From Mesostigma viride (Eukaryota; Streptophyta; Mesostigmatophyceae; Mesostigmatales; Mesostigmataceae), in NCBI GenBank assembly GCA_009746045.1, contig RPFO01000003.1, forward strand, positions 1,837,539 through 1,870,038: a DNA stretch of 32,500 nucleotides, written 5' to 3'. Made by a program: the position numbers and the translations under genes. Numbering within the stretch: the first letter of the stretch is position 1; every line of letters starts with the position of its first letter. Shown one piece after another: positions 18,082 through 28,239 of the stretch. The notes beneath the pieces are model-generated. The model was not told the origin of the DNA, ran no database searches, and saw only the letters and a program-made list of their open reading frames with translations.

Positions 18082-18110
18082 AATAAAATATACCCATTTC
18101 CCCGAAAAAA
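18082..18110 (+). terminator. LINE polyadenylation signal and A tail
   Basis: AATAAA at 18082-18087, 23 bp before the terminal A6 that abuts the target duplication. Position and spacing fit the 3' end of the element transcript. Confidence 0.65.
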
Positions 18111-18123
18111 GTGCACGGCGGCC
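18111..18123 (+). repeat. Target-site duplication of the LINE, right copy
   Basis: GTGCACGGCGGCC, identical to 12878-12890, immediately after the LINE A tail. Confidence 0.88.
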
Positions 18124-18183
18124 CTCGGCCACTATAGATTCTCTGCTGCCCATGTGCGGCGAGGGACACACAACAACAACAAC
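18121..18183. repeat. Right arm of the 58-bp inverted repeat, with (CAA)n outer end
   Basis: Reverse complement of 12771-12828 with a few mismatches. It overlaps the last three bases of the LINE target duplication. With the LINE removed, the arms would be separated by roughly 60 bp, so the old locus could fold into a hairpin or is two head-to-head copies of one repeat with a CAA tail. Confidence 0.85.
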
Positions 18184-18702
18184 AATAATTACGGTAGTGC
18201 ACGCTCCCGTCCAATAACAGATCGACGACAGTGTCGGCCTCGGGGCTCGGAACAACCCGTTTGGCTCAATTGGCTGTGGCCTGTGGGGCACCCCTAACAA
18301 AGTACATATTCAGTGAATCACGATAGCCACGACAGTATCCGCATTCCGCATTCTAGCACGGCCAGCCAGGCAGCCACCAAGTCAACACCCCAAAGGATAA
18401 ATTTTTCCAGATAAATAGGTGTATGTTTATTCCAAATATAACCAATAGTCCCCAAAGGATAAATTGCTTGCTCGATATTGTACTGTACAATACCTGCAGT
18501 TGACGCAAACCAAACTAAAACATTACGGGCGGATCAGGGGCGGATGAATGTTTAGTTGTTGACAGCTGACGTTTAGAATGTATTTTCAACACAACATCTA
18601 ATACCGAAGAATTTATGCCGATGAATTGGTGGAGGAATGTTTTGTTGGTCGTAGTCCACGTGCTATTTCAAGCTGGCCGTTGCTGGCCTGAACGCGATCC
18701 TT
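18184..18702. promoter_or_regulatory. Former 5' flank of the Hsp70-like gene, now cut off by the gypsy element
   Basis: Before the gypsy insertion this sequence ran directly into the Hsp70 5' leader at 28240. A CCAAT is at 18442-18446, and a CCCCAAAGGATAAAT motif occurs twice (about 18388 and 18449). I see no convincing three-unit heat-shock element. It ends with the TCCTT target duplication (18698-18702). Promoter role is inferred from position. Confidence 0.45.
18698..18702. repeat. Target-site duplication of the gypsy element, left copy (TCCTT)
   Basis: TCCTT, repeated at 28235-28239 exactly at the other outer LTR edge. Five bp is the usual length for Ty3/gypsy integrases. Confidence 0.85.
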
Positions 18703-19438
18703 TTTAACACGTATGGCTATTTAGAATAGCGCCTTAATGATTGAGAATGAATGCGAAAGACCTTTGACTTCCTATGCGTCACAGCGCACGATGGTGGCTT
18801 AAGAATACTTGTCACACAATACGAATAAGCTCAAACCCGGAAAACCGGTTTCGTATATTACAATGTTACCACACAGATTAAAACACTCAATGCGGGAAGA
18901 CTTACACCCAGTAGGCGAGGGATTCACACTCGAGCCCACAGGAGATTTACACTCCAGGATTAAGCGATGGTAAATAATCTGTAGAGCAACGTGGTAAATT
19001 ACGATACAAGGTCCGGATTGCTGGCATCGCTCGTGCCTTCCTATTTTGTCCCTTCGTCCCCGTTGGTGGCTGCGCCTGGCGCTGCCAACCAGGCATGACG
19101 TGAGGTCCGCGGGGACGGGCTTCTCGAACCGTCTAGAACACGTTAAAGACCAGTACGGCTAGAGGCCTCTCCTGAAAATATCCAAATGTCCGTAGGTACC
19201 ATCATAACGCATGTGCAGTGCCACTTGGCTGTCCCGTAACTCCCGTTCAGGCGCTAGGTCTGCCTACGGCGCAAAGGCCAAGTTCGTCAGCAAAACTTCT
19301 ACACTTATACTTCCACACGGGTTGCCTCGGCTGCCAACTACTATGGCCTCGGCACTGGCGCCGGATTACGGTCGGCGCCGATCGACCGGGACGGATAATT
19401 TATATTTACCACAAACGGCATGTTGCATCCGTGCAACA
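18703..19438 (-). repeat. 3' LTR of the gypsy element
   Basis: 736 bp, differing from 27499-28234 at one position that I could see. On the element strand it starts TGTTGCACGG and ends GTGTTAAA, so the 5' end is canonical TG but the 3' end is not CA. The outer 18 bp (19421-19438) form a perfect 7-bp stem, TGTTGCA-TCCG-TGCAACA. Confidence 0.95.
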
Positions 19439-19451
19439 CACCTCCCCCCCC
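19439..19451 (-). other. Polypurine tract of the gypsy element
   Basis: On the minus strand GGGGGGGGAGGTG directly precedes the 3' LTR. This is the expected place for the plus-strand DNA primer in reverse transcription. Confidence 0.8.
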
Positions 19452-19469
19452 AACAAAAGAGGCGGCTAC

Positions 19470-20832
19470 TCCTGTAGCCGGGACTTATAAATGACTGTAT
19501 ACATGGTCACTGTTCCCTTCCAGGGCACGCATCGATCGTGCCAATTGTCACCGTCCGTTGGCGATGGTTTACGGCGCCGGGCGGTAAGGGCTCGGGCGGT
19601 GACCCCCACGAGCGGAGCCCCCACGGCCATGCCCGCGCAGAGGTGCGGCCGGGCGTTGACGCCGGTGGACACGCTCAGCCGGCGCGGCCTCAGCCGGCTC
19701 GGGAAGAGGCAGGCCATTGGCCTGGACTAGGGCGTGCTGGAAGGTGAGTTGCCGCTCGCCGGCGCGTGCATCATGGCGTTTGGCCAGGTTGACATCCCGC
19801 AGCGCCTCCAGTGGGAAAACGCTCAAGAAGGCGGCGAGGAACGTGTGTCGGGTGAGGGACACCGAACCTCCTGTCCAAACGATACCGCAGTGGTGGGTCC
19901 GACAAAGGATGCCATGGCCTGGTCGAGGACAGACCGGGCGCCCCATGGGTCCGTGAACTGTACGGCAGAGAACATCTCTGGCGGGAGCACGTGCCGATAA
20001 AACTCCACCGGCTGATCCGCGTGAAACCGCGGATGTGCAGCACCTGCATGGGCGCCGCCCGGGGTGTCCCCCGCGAGATCGTACATGATCCCGTCGATCA
20101 CGTGGGTTGGGGCCACGATGCGGCGGCGCTCCGCAACCGGCACCGCCAGCGGCACGTCGACGTCAAGCTCCAGTAAGGACATGCCCTCCGGTTGCGCCAA
20201 CTGAACGCCTAAGGTGGGACGCACCCTCACGCGGGCCCACACGAAACCCAGGGGGGCAGGCCCAGCATCGGCGCACATGACACGCACGCGAGCAATGGTG
20301 GCAGCCTGCGTACGCCGTAGAACCGTGGTTACAGTCGTGAAACGCCGGGGGCGCAGGACAGGGGCGGGCGGAATCGACCGAGGCACTGTGGTCGCGGCAG
20401 CGGGAGTAACCGATGCCGGGGCTTGCTGGGCTCCGAGGAGATGTTGCACCAAAAGAGACTGCTGTCGCAACATCTCTTGCAGCATATGTGACTGCTGCTG
20501 GAAAAGCTCGACCAGCTGGGGGGTACTAGCCACGGCGGCCGCGTTGGGGCGTGGGCTCCACCCGCCAGCGCAGGCAACGCACCAGCAACCTGCCCCTGAG
20601 CCGGCTCAGCTGCCGTCCGCGGCAGGGGGGCGCTGCCGGGAGCGGTTGGACCCATCGCGCCGCGCTCACCAACCCCTGAGTCGCCCGCAGAGGAACTGTT
20701 GTCATCTGCCACCGCAGGGGATGCATTTCCACCACCGGCGGTATCCGCACCGAATAACTCGATGTCGCCCATGGACTCCTGGGGCGGGGCGGCCTGCATC
20801 AAGGCAATGCACATGCAAGGAGCATTACGCAA
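19470..20832 (-). pseudogene. Extra ORF downstream of pol, function unknown, frameshifted
   Basis: Lies between the chromodomain stop (20854) and the 3' LTR. First ATGs are at 20814 and 20772. It opens with an acidic, Gly/Ala/Pro-rich stretch (MGDIELFGADTAGG). After a frame change at a C4 run (+ strand G at 20546-20549) comes a Gln-rich helical segment (LVELFQQQSHMLQEMLRQQS) that looks like a coiled coil. Then comes a basic region and a more ordered part (VEFYRHVLPPEMFSAVQF). A second frame change near 19870-19900 leads to RHTFLAAFLSVFPLEALRDV. The exact end is unclear. I see no signal peptide, membrane anchor or other env hallmark, nor a known enzymatic motif. The position matches env in some gypsy elements, but homology is unsupported. 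Confidence 0.55.
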
Positions 20833-20853
20833 AAGGTAAGAGATGGGCCAGAA

Positions 20854-22500
20854 TTATGCCAACCCTGCCCGGGCTTTGTACTCCTGTAGCAAGCGTGCAC
20901 AGCCCGTGAGTCCAGCCTCAGCTACCCATGAGTGCTCTAGCTCTGTTTGGGAGAACTTCCACTTAAGGAGGTACTCGCGGCGACGGCCTCGATTGCGGTG
21001 GGCTACAATGTCCTCCACCTCATCCTCGGGTTCGCCCGTCTCGGGGTTGAACTCCAAGGGGGCGGGTGCCATGACACGACCTGGGAAGGTGCTCTTGCGG
21101 TAAAGCTTAAGCTGGTCAACGTGGAAAACATTGGACTTCAGCTGCCACGAGTCCGGGATGGCGACAGACACCATCACCTCATTGAACACCTTCTCCACCA
21201 GATACGGTCCAAGGAATAAGGGGCGGAGCTTGACCTTCAGGCTGTCCTCGAACTTGTGCGAGAAGCGGCCTTGGTGGGGGCCCTCAATTAAAACCAAGTC
21301 ACCTGCTTCGATTGCAGGGGTGCGCCTGTCCAGGGTACTTTGGACTCGCGCCATGTACTTGGCACGCGCCTGACGTAGGCCACTTATGGCGCTGGAATGA
21401 GCTTGCACCATCCGTTGTACCAGCTCCCGCGCCCCTGCGACTGTGGAGCGTAGCTCCGTTGTCGTGGTGATGGCTGGGGCGGTCAAGAGATCGGTGGGAG
21501 TAAGGGGATGCCTGCCTGTATCAAGAAAGAACGGGGTATACCCGTGGGCAGAATGGGGGGCATTATTGAGTGAAAACTCAATGAATCCCAGCACTTCGTC
21601 CCAATTCCTCCCGTCTCGATCCAGGTAGTGCCGCAGTGCCTCTTCCACCACCCGATTCACTCTCTCCACCATGTGAGAAGAGCTACTGTGATAGGCCGTA
21701 CCCATAGACAACTTAGTCCCGACGACCTGAAAAAATGAGGTCCAAAATTTGACGTGAACAGTTTGTCCTTGTCGGTGATAAATTGTCGGGGCATGCCATG
21801 GAGCCGGAACACATTGTTTAGGAACAAGTGGGCACACTCTTCAGCCGTCAGGGTGGCCTTGCAGGGGATTAAATGGCATCTCCGCGTGAGCCGGTCCACC
21901 ACTACCAGGATCTGAGCATTGCCCGCCTTGGTCTCTGGCAAGGGCCCAATGAAATCCATCATCACCGAGTCCCAAGGGAACATGGGGTCTGGAATTTCCT
22001 TTGGAACGCCCTGTTTGCCCGTATTCCGTGGCTTCATGTGCTGGCAGCTGTCACAGGTACTGACATACTCCCGCACATCACGAGCCATCTTAGGCCAATA
22101 GTAGGACCTCCGGGCCCTCGCTAACAGCCTATCCTGGCCTTGGTGTCCCCCCAAGACGGAGTCATGTAACTCAAATAATACCTCGGCGCGGCATATTTGG
22201 GGGACATACAAGCGCCATGAGTCTTGACGGGCCGCCTGGCCACTGACATTCACGTAAAGGAACCCGTTTTGAAACTTGGCTGGGTAGCCGTCCATGCTCT
22301 GAGGGCGGGCAGCTATGGCTTCATTTGCCTTGTCCTCAGTGACCGTGAAGCGCGAGATGAGGCGCTCTAGGTCCGAGCTGATGACGACCGTTGTTGCAGT
22401 ATTTGCCAACGTGAATGCCTCTCCAACGGGCTGCATTGGAGGGTAGACTCCTGTCGCCGGCACCATATGGCTGTACGGGGCCGAAGTCCTTCCCCCCCTG
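20854..22500 (-). pseudogene. gypsy integrase with C-terminal chromodomain (one internal frameshift)
   Basis: Inserts the cDNA into the host genome. The zinc-binding HHCC domain is seen (HDSVLGGHQGQ, then CDSCQ). The catalytic core shows MMDFIGPLP (first Asp), ITDKDKLF (second Asp) and SHMVERVNR (Glu). A frame change at a T6 run (+ strand A run near 21731-21736) splits the second Asp from the Glu. The C-terminal part includes KLRPLFLGPYLV and LKSNVFHVDQLK, followed by a chromodomain (EVEDIVAHRNRGRRREYLLK, then WKFSQTELEHSW), as in chromoviruses, where it guides integration to marked chromatin. The usual TWEP is replaced by SWVA. It ends at 20854. Confidence 0.92.
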
Positions 22501-23440
22501 CGGCTGCGCACGTGCCCTCACGTGCAGGGGTGCTGCCGGCGAGGCGCACGGAATGGTCAACAGTGTCAACCTCCGCGGTTGTGGCGCCACAGAAGAGGAA
22601 GGGGCTCATCGGGTCGCTCAAGCGGTCGCCAAAGGGGGCGACGGGACCATGGGAGGGGATCAACGTCGTGGCCAAAACGTCAAGATCCTCATAAAACCAA
22701 TAGTCGGGGCGACGCGACAGGGCGTCAGGGACCGTGTTGTCAAGGCCCTTGACATATTCGATCTTGAACGGACCGAACTGTGCCAAATATTCAAGCCAAC
22801 GGGCTTGGCGTGGCGTAAGCGTGGGCTGCGTCAACAAGTGCGTGAGGGGCCGATGGTCGGTCTGGATGATCAAGCGGTACGGGTCCGCAGGGTCGGGTTC
22901 GGCCATGGCCACGTTGAACTGAGCACCCAGAAGATGGTGCCGCCAAGTATGGCAACAGTACACCACGGCCAACAACTCTTGCTGATGGACCGGGTAATTT
23001 CTTTCGGCCGGGATCATCGTCCGGGAGATATACTCGACCGGTTGGAGACCGAGACCATGGTCTTGGAGCAGCACACCGCCAATAGCAACCTTGCTAGAAT
23101 CGCTATTGACCACGAATGGCTTGGTGGGATCCGGAAGGATGAGGACAGGCGCAGTGGCGAGCCTGGCCTTCAGCAGGTCAAAGGCCTGTTGACACAGGCC
23201 TGACCATTCCCACGGTACGTCCTTCTTGAGGAGGTGAGTAAGCGGGGCCGCAATGGTCGCGAAACGCGGGATGAAGCGGCGATAATACGATACCAAGCCC
23301 AAGAAGCTGCGCAAGGCGCGAACATTCGCGGGAACAGGCCACTGTTGGACGGCGGCGACCTTATCGGGGTCCGTGGACACGCCCTTGTCCGAGAGAATGT
23401 GGCCTAAAAGGGGACGCTGCGGCCTGATTCTACCTTGCTG
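22367..23440 (-). pseudogene. gypsy RT connection and RNase H domain
   Basis: Continues the reverse transcriptase: RSFLGLVSYYRRFIPRF and the thumb/connection region, then an RNase H of the Ty3 type. Its acidic residues are visible: NSDSSKVAIGG, QQELLAVVY, IQTDHRPLTHLL and TVPDALSRRPD. It removes RNA from RNA-DNA hybrids. The frame differs from the upstream RT part because of two apparent missing bases (near 23477 and 23406). It leaves the integrase frame at a G7 run (+ strand C at 22492-22498). Confidence 0.92.
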
Positions 23441-24950
23441 CGGCGGGCGGACAGTTTATTATCCGCCATGATCTGCAAACCGCGGCAACATCCTCCAAGT
23501 GCTCCTCGAACGTGCGAGAGAAAATGAGGATGTCATCCAAGTAGATGGCCACGCAGGTGCGTTTGTACGGCTGCGTCCCCGGGTCCCACGGGATAGTCGG
23601 GTCGCGCAGGTCTGCCGAGACCTGGGGCAGCCGACTAGTGCCCATCACCGACCTAAAGAGGTGGTTCATGAGCATCTGAAAAGAGGCAGGGCTGTTACAC
23701 AAGCCCATGGCCGCCACGCGGAATTGGTAATGGCCAAAAGGCGTGGCAAAGGCTGTTTTATGGCAATCTTCGGGGGCGATCCGAAGTTGCCAAAAACCGT
23801 CTGCACAATCGAGCACCGTAAAGTACTTTGCGCCCTCCACCTTATTAAATATATCATCGATGCGGGGGAGGGGATACTTGGACTTCACGGTGATCGCATT
23901 GAGTTTGCGATAATCCGTAACCAGACGCCACTTCCCATTGGGTTTGGGCACCAGCAACACGCCCGCGCTGTAAGGGCTATTGCTGGGCTCGATCAAGCCG
24001 GCCTCCAACAAGCCGACCAAGATCTTCTTGAGCTCTGCCAACTCCACGGGCCCCATGCGAAAAATGGGTGAGGTGGTAGGTGGGTGCCCCTCCTGCAAAT
24101 GAATGCGGTGGAGCACCGGTCTGGCCGGGGGAAACGTAGGTGTTTTCTCCTCAAACACGGCTGAATACTGATCGAGCACTGCGTTGAGTCGTTTCACCTC
24201 GTCTTCCGACAAGTCCATGCCAAGCGAGTTTAACGAAACTCCAGCCTGGGCATGCTGGGCGCTGGGCCCGCGCGCGTGGGCAAGGGCGTCCAGACGAATG
24301 GAGTAAACGGGAGGAGGCTGTCGGGCTCTCATCATCCGCTTGAACTCCCTTTTGGACATGAGAATGTCCGCAAGGCGACGACGGTCACTCTTGAGGGCAG
24401 GCGTGTCATCGGTGATGGTCATGCCGTTGGCCGCATACTGCCGCTCAGGTAACCAGAATGACCCATCTGGGAAGTGGGTAACCATGGTACCAAAAGAGAC
24501 GGTCACCTTGGATATGTGCAGCCAGTCAATCCCTAGGATGATATCAGCCGCTTGTAAGGGAATGACCGTGGCGCGAATGGGCACGCTGGTGCCTTGTACG
24601 ATAGGGGCCAAGTCCGCATAGCCCGGGGATGGCTGAGTGTAGCCATCCGAGTATCGCACGCGCCGAGCAATGGTATGGGGAGTCGGGGTTACTCCCAGGC
24701 GCTGCACTATGGCCTCACTGACGAAGGTGGTAGCCGCACCACTGTCAATGAGGACCTTGATGCCCTCCAAACAACGCCCAGAGCCCTGGGGGTCTGGTAG
24801 GCTTCCAGTGAAGAGGAGTAGTTGCCGCGGGCCTTCGCTAGGCTCCGCTTGCCATTCCTGGGTCTCTGTCACCACATTACATGGTAACAAAACGTGGGCG
24901 ACTTGTTCATGGCCGGGTAAGGTGTCGCCCGGAGTGCCCTCCCGGCCTCT
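23430..24950 (-). pseudogene. gypsy protease and reverse transcriptase
   Basis: Aspartic protease motif VLIDSGAATTFVS near 24746, with ILGIDWL as the matching C-terminal element. The RT blocks follow: MGPVELAELKKILVGLLEAG, SPYSAGVLLVPKPNGKWRLV, DYRKLNAITVKSKYPLPRID, FTVLDCADGFWQLRI, FATPFGHYQFRVAAMGLCNS, and YLDDILIFS with the YxDD active site. The frame is -1 relative to gag and overlaps its end, the usual gag-pol frameshift layout. No ATG is needed for the start, which would come from frameshifting. It breaks just after EEHLEDVAAV at a T3 run. Confidence 0.93.
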
Positions 24951-26822
24951 CAGTCCAACGCCTCTCCTGCAGGCCCCTCGTCCACCGGTGTGCCTCGCAG
25001 GTGGCCGGATGCGGCCGCGGAAGAGCCATCATCAGGCTCGGCCGCGTCTGCGGCATCCAGTTGGTTGAGGGCATGCCCAGCTTGCTGGTAGGCGCTTGGG
25101 GGCGCCTTGGGTTGTTGGTACAGCCGGGGCTGTTGGCGCGCTTGTTGCAAGCGTCGGGCACGCTCACCCGCACTGGGAGCTGTGCGCATATTTCGCGCCG
25201 GTGGTGGCCTCGAGGCCATTTGCGGGGAGGCCGCTTGGAAGTTGTTGCGTTGCACAGGCGGGGCCTGGTCCAGCGGAGGGAGATCAGGGCACTCACGTTT
25301 GATGTGCCCCACGCGGTTGCAGTGGTAGCACTGAATCCGGGAAGTGTCCAAGGCATTAATGTCCAGGACCTCGCACTGTAGCTCATCCACCCACACGGGG
25401 GCGAATCCCAGCTCATTGAGTTCCAGTGCATTCACGCGGGGTTTTGGGGTCCGCTGCACCAAGGGAGCTATCTCCGCTAGGTAGGTCTTGATGTCCTGCA
25501 GGTTCCATTGAGCCCAGGAGAGGTGGGCGAATTTCCGCTTCACCTCATCCCGGAATTCGGGTTGCAAGCCCTCATAGAACCTTGCCAAGGCTTCTGGGCC
25601 CATCAGGTCATCAACCCGCCCAGCTAGAAGCTCGAACTTGGTCATATATTCCCGATAGCTCAGGTTCCCCTGCTTGAACGCCCCAAAAGCCTCCCGGTCC
25701 AGCTTGTCTTGGTCGGGTGGCAGGTACTTGGCCCGTGCTCGCCGAAATAATTCAGCCAAGCTGCTGGGGAAGCCATTGGCCAGGGCGCTTTCGCAATGGA
25801 GAGCTTGTCTCACATCGGGAGCCAGTGCCTCGCTGGACACCAGCTTGACCTTGATATCCTCGTCCAAGAGCTTGCGATTGTATGTCTCCCAGATGTCGAT
25901 CTTCTGAGACACTGCAATCTCCCAAGCCTCAAACTCTTGGTACGAGCAGTCGGGTTTAAACTTGGGAATATCCGACAGCTTGGGCAACGGTGGTAGTCGC
26001 CCTGCATTGTGAGTATCATCGTCATGATGGCCCATGATACTCGCGGGTCTCCCGGGCCTGGCCACACCTTGCGAGGTGTGCCCACGCGGGTAACCTGCCG
26101 GGGGGCTGCACTCATCCTCACCCGGGTGCTCATACCCATGTGGGTAGTGGGCGCGGCTTGCATAATGATGGGCGGCGGTGGCCGCTGGGTGCTGCGCTCG
26201 TGGGTCACCCGGAGCCAGGCGGTCGTATGCTGAGTTGGGGAGGGGAATCGCCTCCCCTGCGACCCCGAAGGAAGACCGACCGGTCCGTGCGGTGCCTGGC
26301 CCTGCCCAGCCATATTTGGCGAGGCATGGCCGAAGGGGCTAGCCCCAAGGGGTCCAGGCGCATGATAGGACGCCCGATTCGCAGCGCGGCGAGACCGCGA
26401 TCGGCTATCATACAAGGGTGGCGCCGGGGCGCTGCTGGGCCAAGTGGCCAATGTAGGTTGCGGCAGCACCGTAGGCAGGGCCCCACTCCTACCGTAGTGC
26501 AGGGTAACATTATTCCCCTGCGCCCCGCGCCGGCTCCTACACCAAGGGCCGGACCCGCCGACAATCCCGCGATGGATGTTCCACTAGGTGGTCCATTAAG
26601 GGGATTCACTATGGGGCTATCAGGTGGTGCACCGGCAGCCGCCGAGGAATTCCCTCCCAAACGTGGGGTTTGTGCTGGGGATGACCCCCTAGAGCCACGC
26701 TCACTACTCGGGCGTGAGTGATTTTGGGTAGCTCTCTCTGCCGCCTCGAGTGCTGCCACGAGGGAAGGGGCAGGAGAGAAGCGATGGGCCTCTCGTCGCC
26801 CTCGCTCAATACCGTCAGCCAT
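24950..26822 (-). pseudogene. gypsy gag (capsid and zinc-knuckle nucleocapsid), frameshifted in the N-terminal part
   Basis: Starts at ATG 26822 (MADGIERGRREAHRF). The first ~240 residues are Pro/Gly/Ala/Ser/His-rich and look disordered. At least one and probably two frame changes occur between about 26510 and 26300. From about 26320 one frame runs unbroken to the stop at 24950. It has a capsid-like helical region (FKPDCSYQEFEAWEIAVSQK, EYMTKFELLAGRVDD, ALARFYEGLQPEFRDEVKRK) and one CCHC zinc knuckle, CYHCNRVGHIKREC (25330-25289). Gag packages the element RNA into virus-like particles. The tail is Gln/Ala/Pro-rich. Confidence 0.88.
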
Positions 26823-26851
26823 CGCGTGGTGGCTGGTACAGTGTGAAACAA

Positions 26852-27480
26852 TGTGCCTTTAGTCTTGGCAGGGTGATAAATTAATAATAATCCTCACACA
26901 CACCCACAGCTTCCAAACAGGTTACACAATGCTCTAACAAGGGGGTAGGGCATGTTCCTTGTTAGCCTACAATGTACCTGGTTGTCCATGCGGATCCGCT
27001 GGAAGCGCAGTCCCTTGAACGACCGGTGCTGGAATAGATCCGTGGAAGCGTCCTCTCGGGCACTGTCACGCGAACCGGGTCACGGGGACCAAGCACCAAA
27101 ATACGTCAATCAAGGGACGTGAGATATTCATGCAGCTTGCCGGAGCTGACAGTATATATCCCAGATATAGGGTGTGAGGCAATATCCAAGACGCCAAATA
27201 ATGCGTGAAATCGCAACCCACAAAGCGTTTCCTTATAAAGCACGCAGTATAAGGAGATTCGTTTCCGGACGAATCCCTTAGGTCAACCGGACAAGGCCAG
27301 GTTGGGGCATGCAAGAACCGCAATGTGGGTAACGGGTATGGACAGATAGGATTGTGGGGATCCGACCCCCACAATGAATTACTGCAAGCGGAATTAGTAA
27401 GGGTTCCGGCCCTTATATAATTCCGTTGCTGATCCGGATCAGATTACAGAAAAACGGGACGGGATAGAGGCCACTAGGAA
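26852..27480 (-). other. Leader (5' untranslated region) of the gypsy element
   Basis: About 630 bp between the primer-binding site and the gag ATG. It probably holds packaging and dimerisation signals, which cannot be identified by eye. No coding function is seen. Confidence 0.6.
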
Positions 27481-27497
27481 GGTTTCCTCCGAGTCCA
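27481..27497 (-). other. Candidate tRNA primer-binding site
   Basis: One base after the 5' LTR end the minus strand reads TGGACTCGGAGGAAACC. It starts with TGG, complementary to a tRNA CCA end, as expected. I cannot name the tRNA from memory; matching the host tRNA set would decide it. Confidence 0.55.
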
Positions 27498-27498
27498 G

Positions 27499-28234
27499 TT
27501 TAACACGTATGGCTATTTAGAATAGCGCCTTAATGATTGAGAATGAATGCGAAAGACCTTTGACTTCCTATGCGTCACAGCGCACGATGGTGGCTTAAGA
27601 ATACTTGTCACACAATACGAATAAGCTCAAACCCGGAAAACCGGTTTCGTATATTACAATGTTACCACACAGATTAAAACACTCAATGCGGGAAGACTTA
27701 CACCCAGTAGGCGAGGGATTCACACTCGAGCCCACAGGAGATTTACACTCCAGGATTAAGCGATGGTAAATAATCTGTAGAGCAACGTGGTAAATTACGA
27801 TACAAGGTCCGGATTGCTGGCATCGCTCGTGCCTTCCTATTTTGTCCCTTCGTCCCCGTTGGTGGCTGCGCCTGGCGCTGCCAACCAGGCATGACGTGAG
27901 GTCCGCGGGGACAGGCTTCTCGAACCGTCTAGAACACGTTAAAGACCAGTACGGCTAGAGGCCTCTCCTGAAAATATCCAAATGTCCGTAGGTACCATCA
28001 TAACGCATGTGCAGTGCCACTTGGCTGTCCCGTAACTCCCGTTCAGGCGCTAGGTCTGCCTACGGCGCAAAGGCCAAGTTCGTCAGCAAAACTTCTACAC
28101 TTATACTTCCACACGGGTTGCCTCGGCTGCCAACTACTATGGCCTCGGCACTGGCGCCGGATTACGGTCGGCGCCGATCGACCGGGACGGATAATTTATA
28201 TTTACCACAAACGGCATGTTGCATCCGTGCAACA
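27499..28234 (-). repeat. 5' LTR of the gypsy element
   Basis: Copy of 18703-19438 with one difference seen (27913). It drives the element on the minus strand, away from the Hsp70-like gene. Its outer edge lies 26 bp before the Hsp70 ATG. A TATA-like stretch TAATTTATATTTA (28192-28204, + strand) lies about 60 bp upstream of that ATG, so the LTR may also supply a promoter for the gene (inference). Confidence 0.95.
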
Positions 28235-28239
28235 TCCTT
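28235..28239. repeat. Target-site duplication of the gypsy element, right copy (TCCTT)
   Basis: TCCTT, same as 18698-18702. The remaining 21 bp to the Hsp70 ATG are the only native 5' leader left next to the gene. Confidence 0.85.

Larger units (their letters stand above)
12891..18110 (+). mobile_element. Full-length LINE-like non-LTR retrotransposon
   Basis: 5.2-kb element bounded by an exact 13-bp target-site duplication. It has a roughly 0.6-kb 5' region, one long ORF (apurinic-type endonuclease, reverse transcriptase, C-terminal CCHC), a 125-bp 3' UTR with AATAAA at 18082-18087, and a six-A tail. This is the classic outcome of target-primed reverse transcription. No separate ORF1 (gag-like) protein is evident upstream. 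The unbroken ORF and exact target duplication suggest a young, possibly competent copy. Confidence 0.93.
18703..28234 (-). mobile_element. Ty3/gypsy (Metaviridae) LTR retrotransposon with chromodomain
   Basis: 9,532 bp, read on the minus strand: 5' LTR (28234-27499), candidate tRNA primer site, leader of about 650 bp, gag, pol in the order PR-RT-RNase H-IN-chromodomain, an extra ORF, polypurine tract, 3' LTR (19438-18703). The domain order (RT before integrase) defines Ty3/gypsy. I see one LTR difference, G at 19117 versus A at 27913, so insertion was recent. The coding part nevertheless carries several single-base frameshifts; those in pol and the one I could place in the extra ORF look like missing bases. 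Confidence 0.95.

Noticed and set aside
19211-19490. Small open frames repeated at 28007-28255
   Set aside because: They lie in the two LTR copies and only reflect the LTR sequence.
22415-23203. 262-codon open frame on the + strand
   Set aside because: Antisense shadow of the RNase H domain of the gypsy element.
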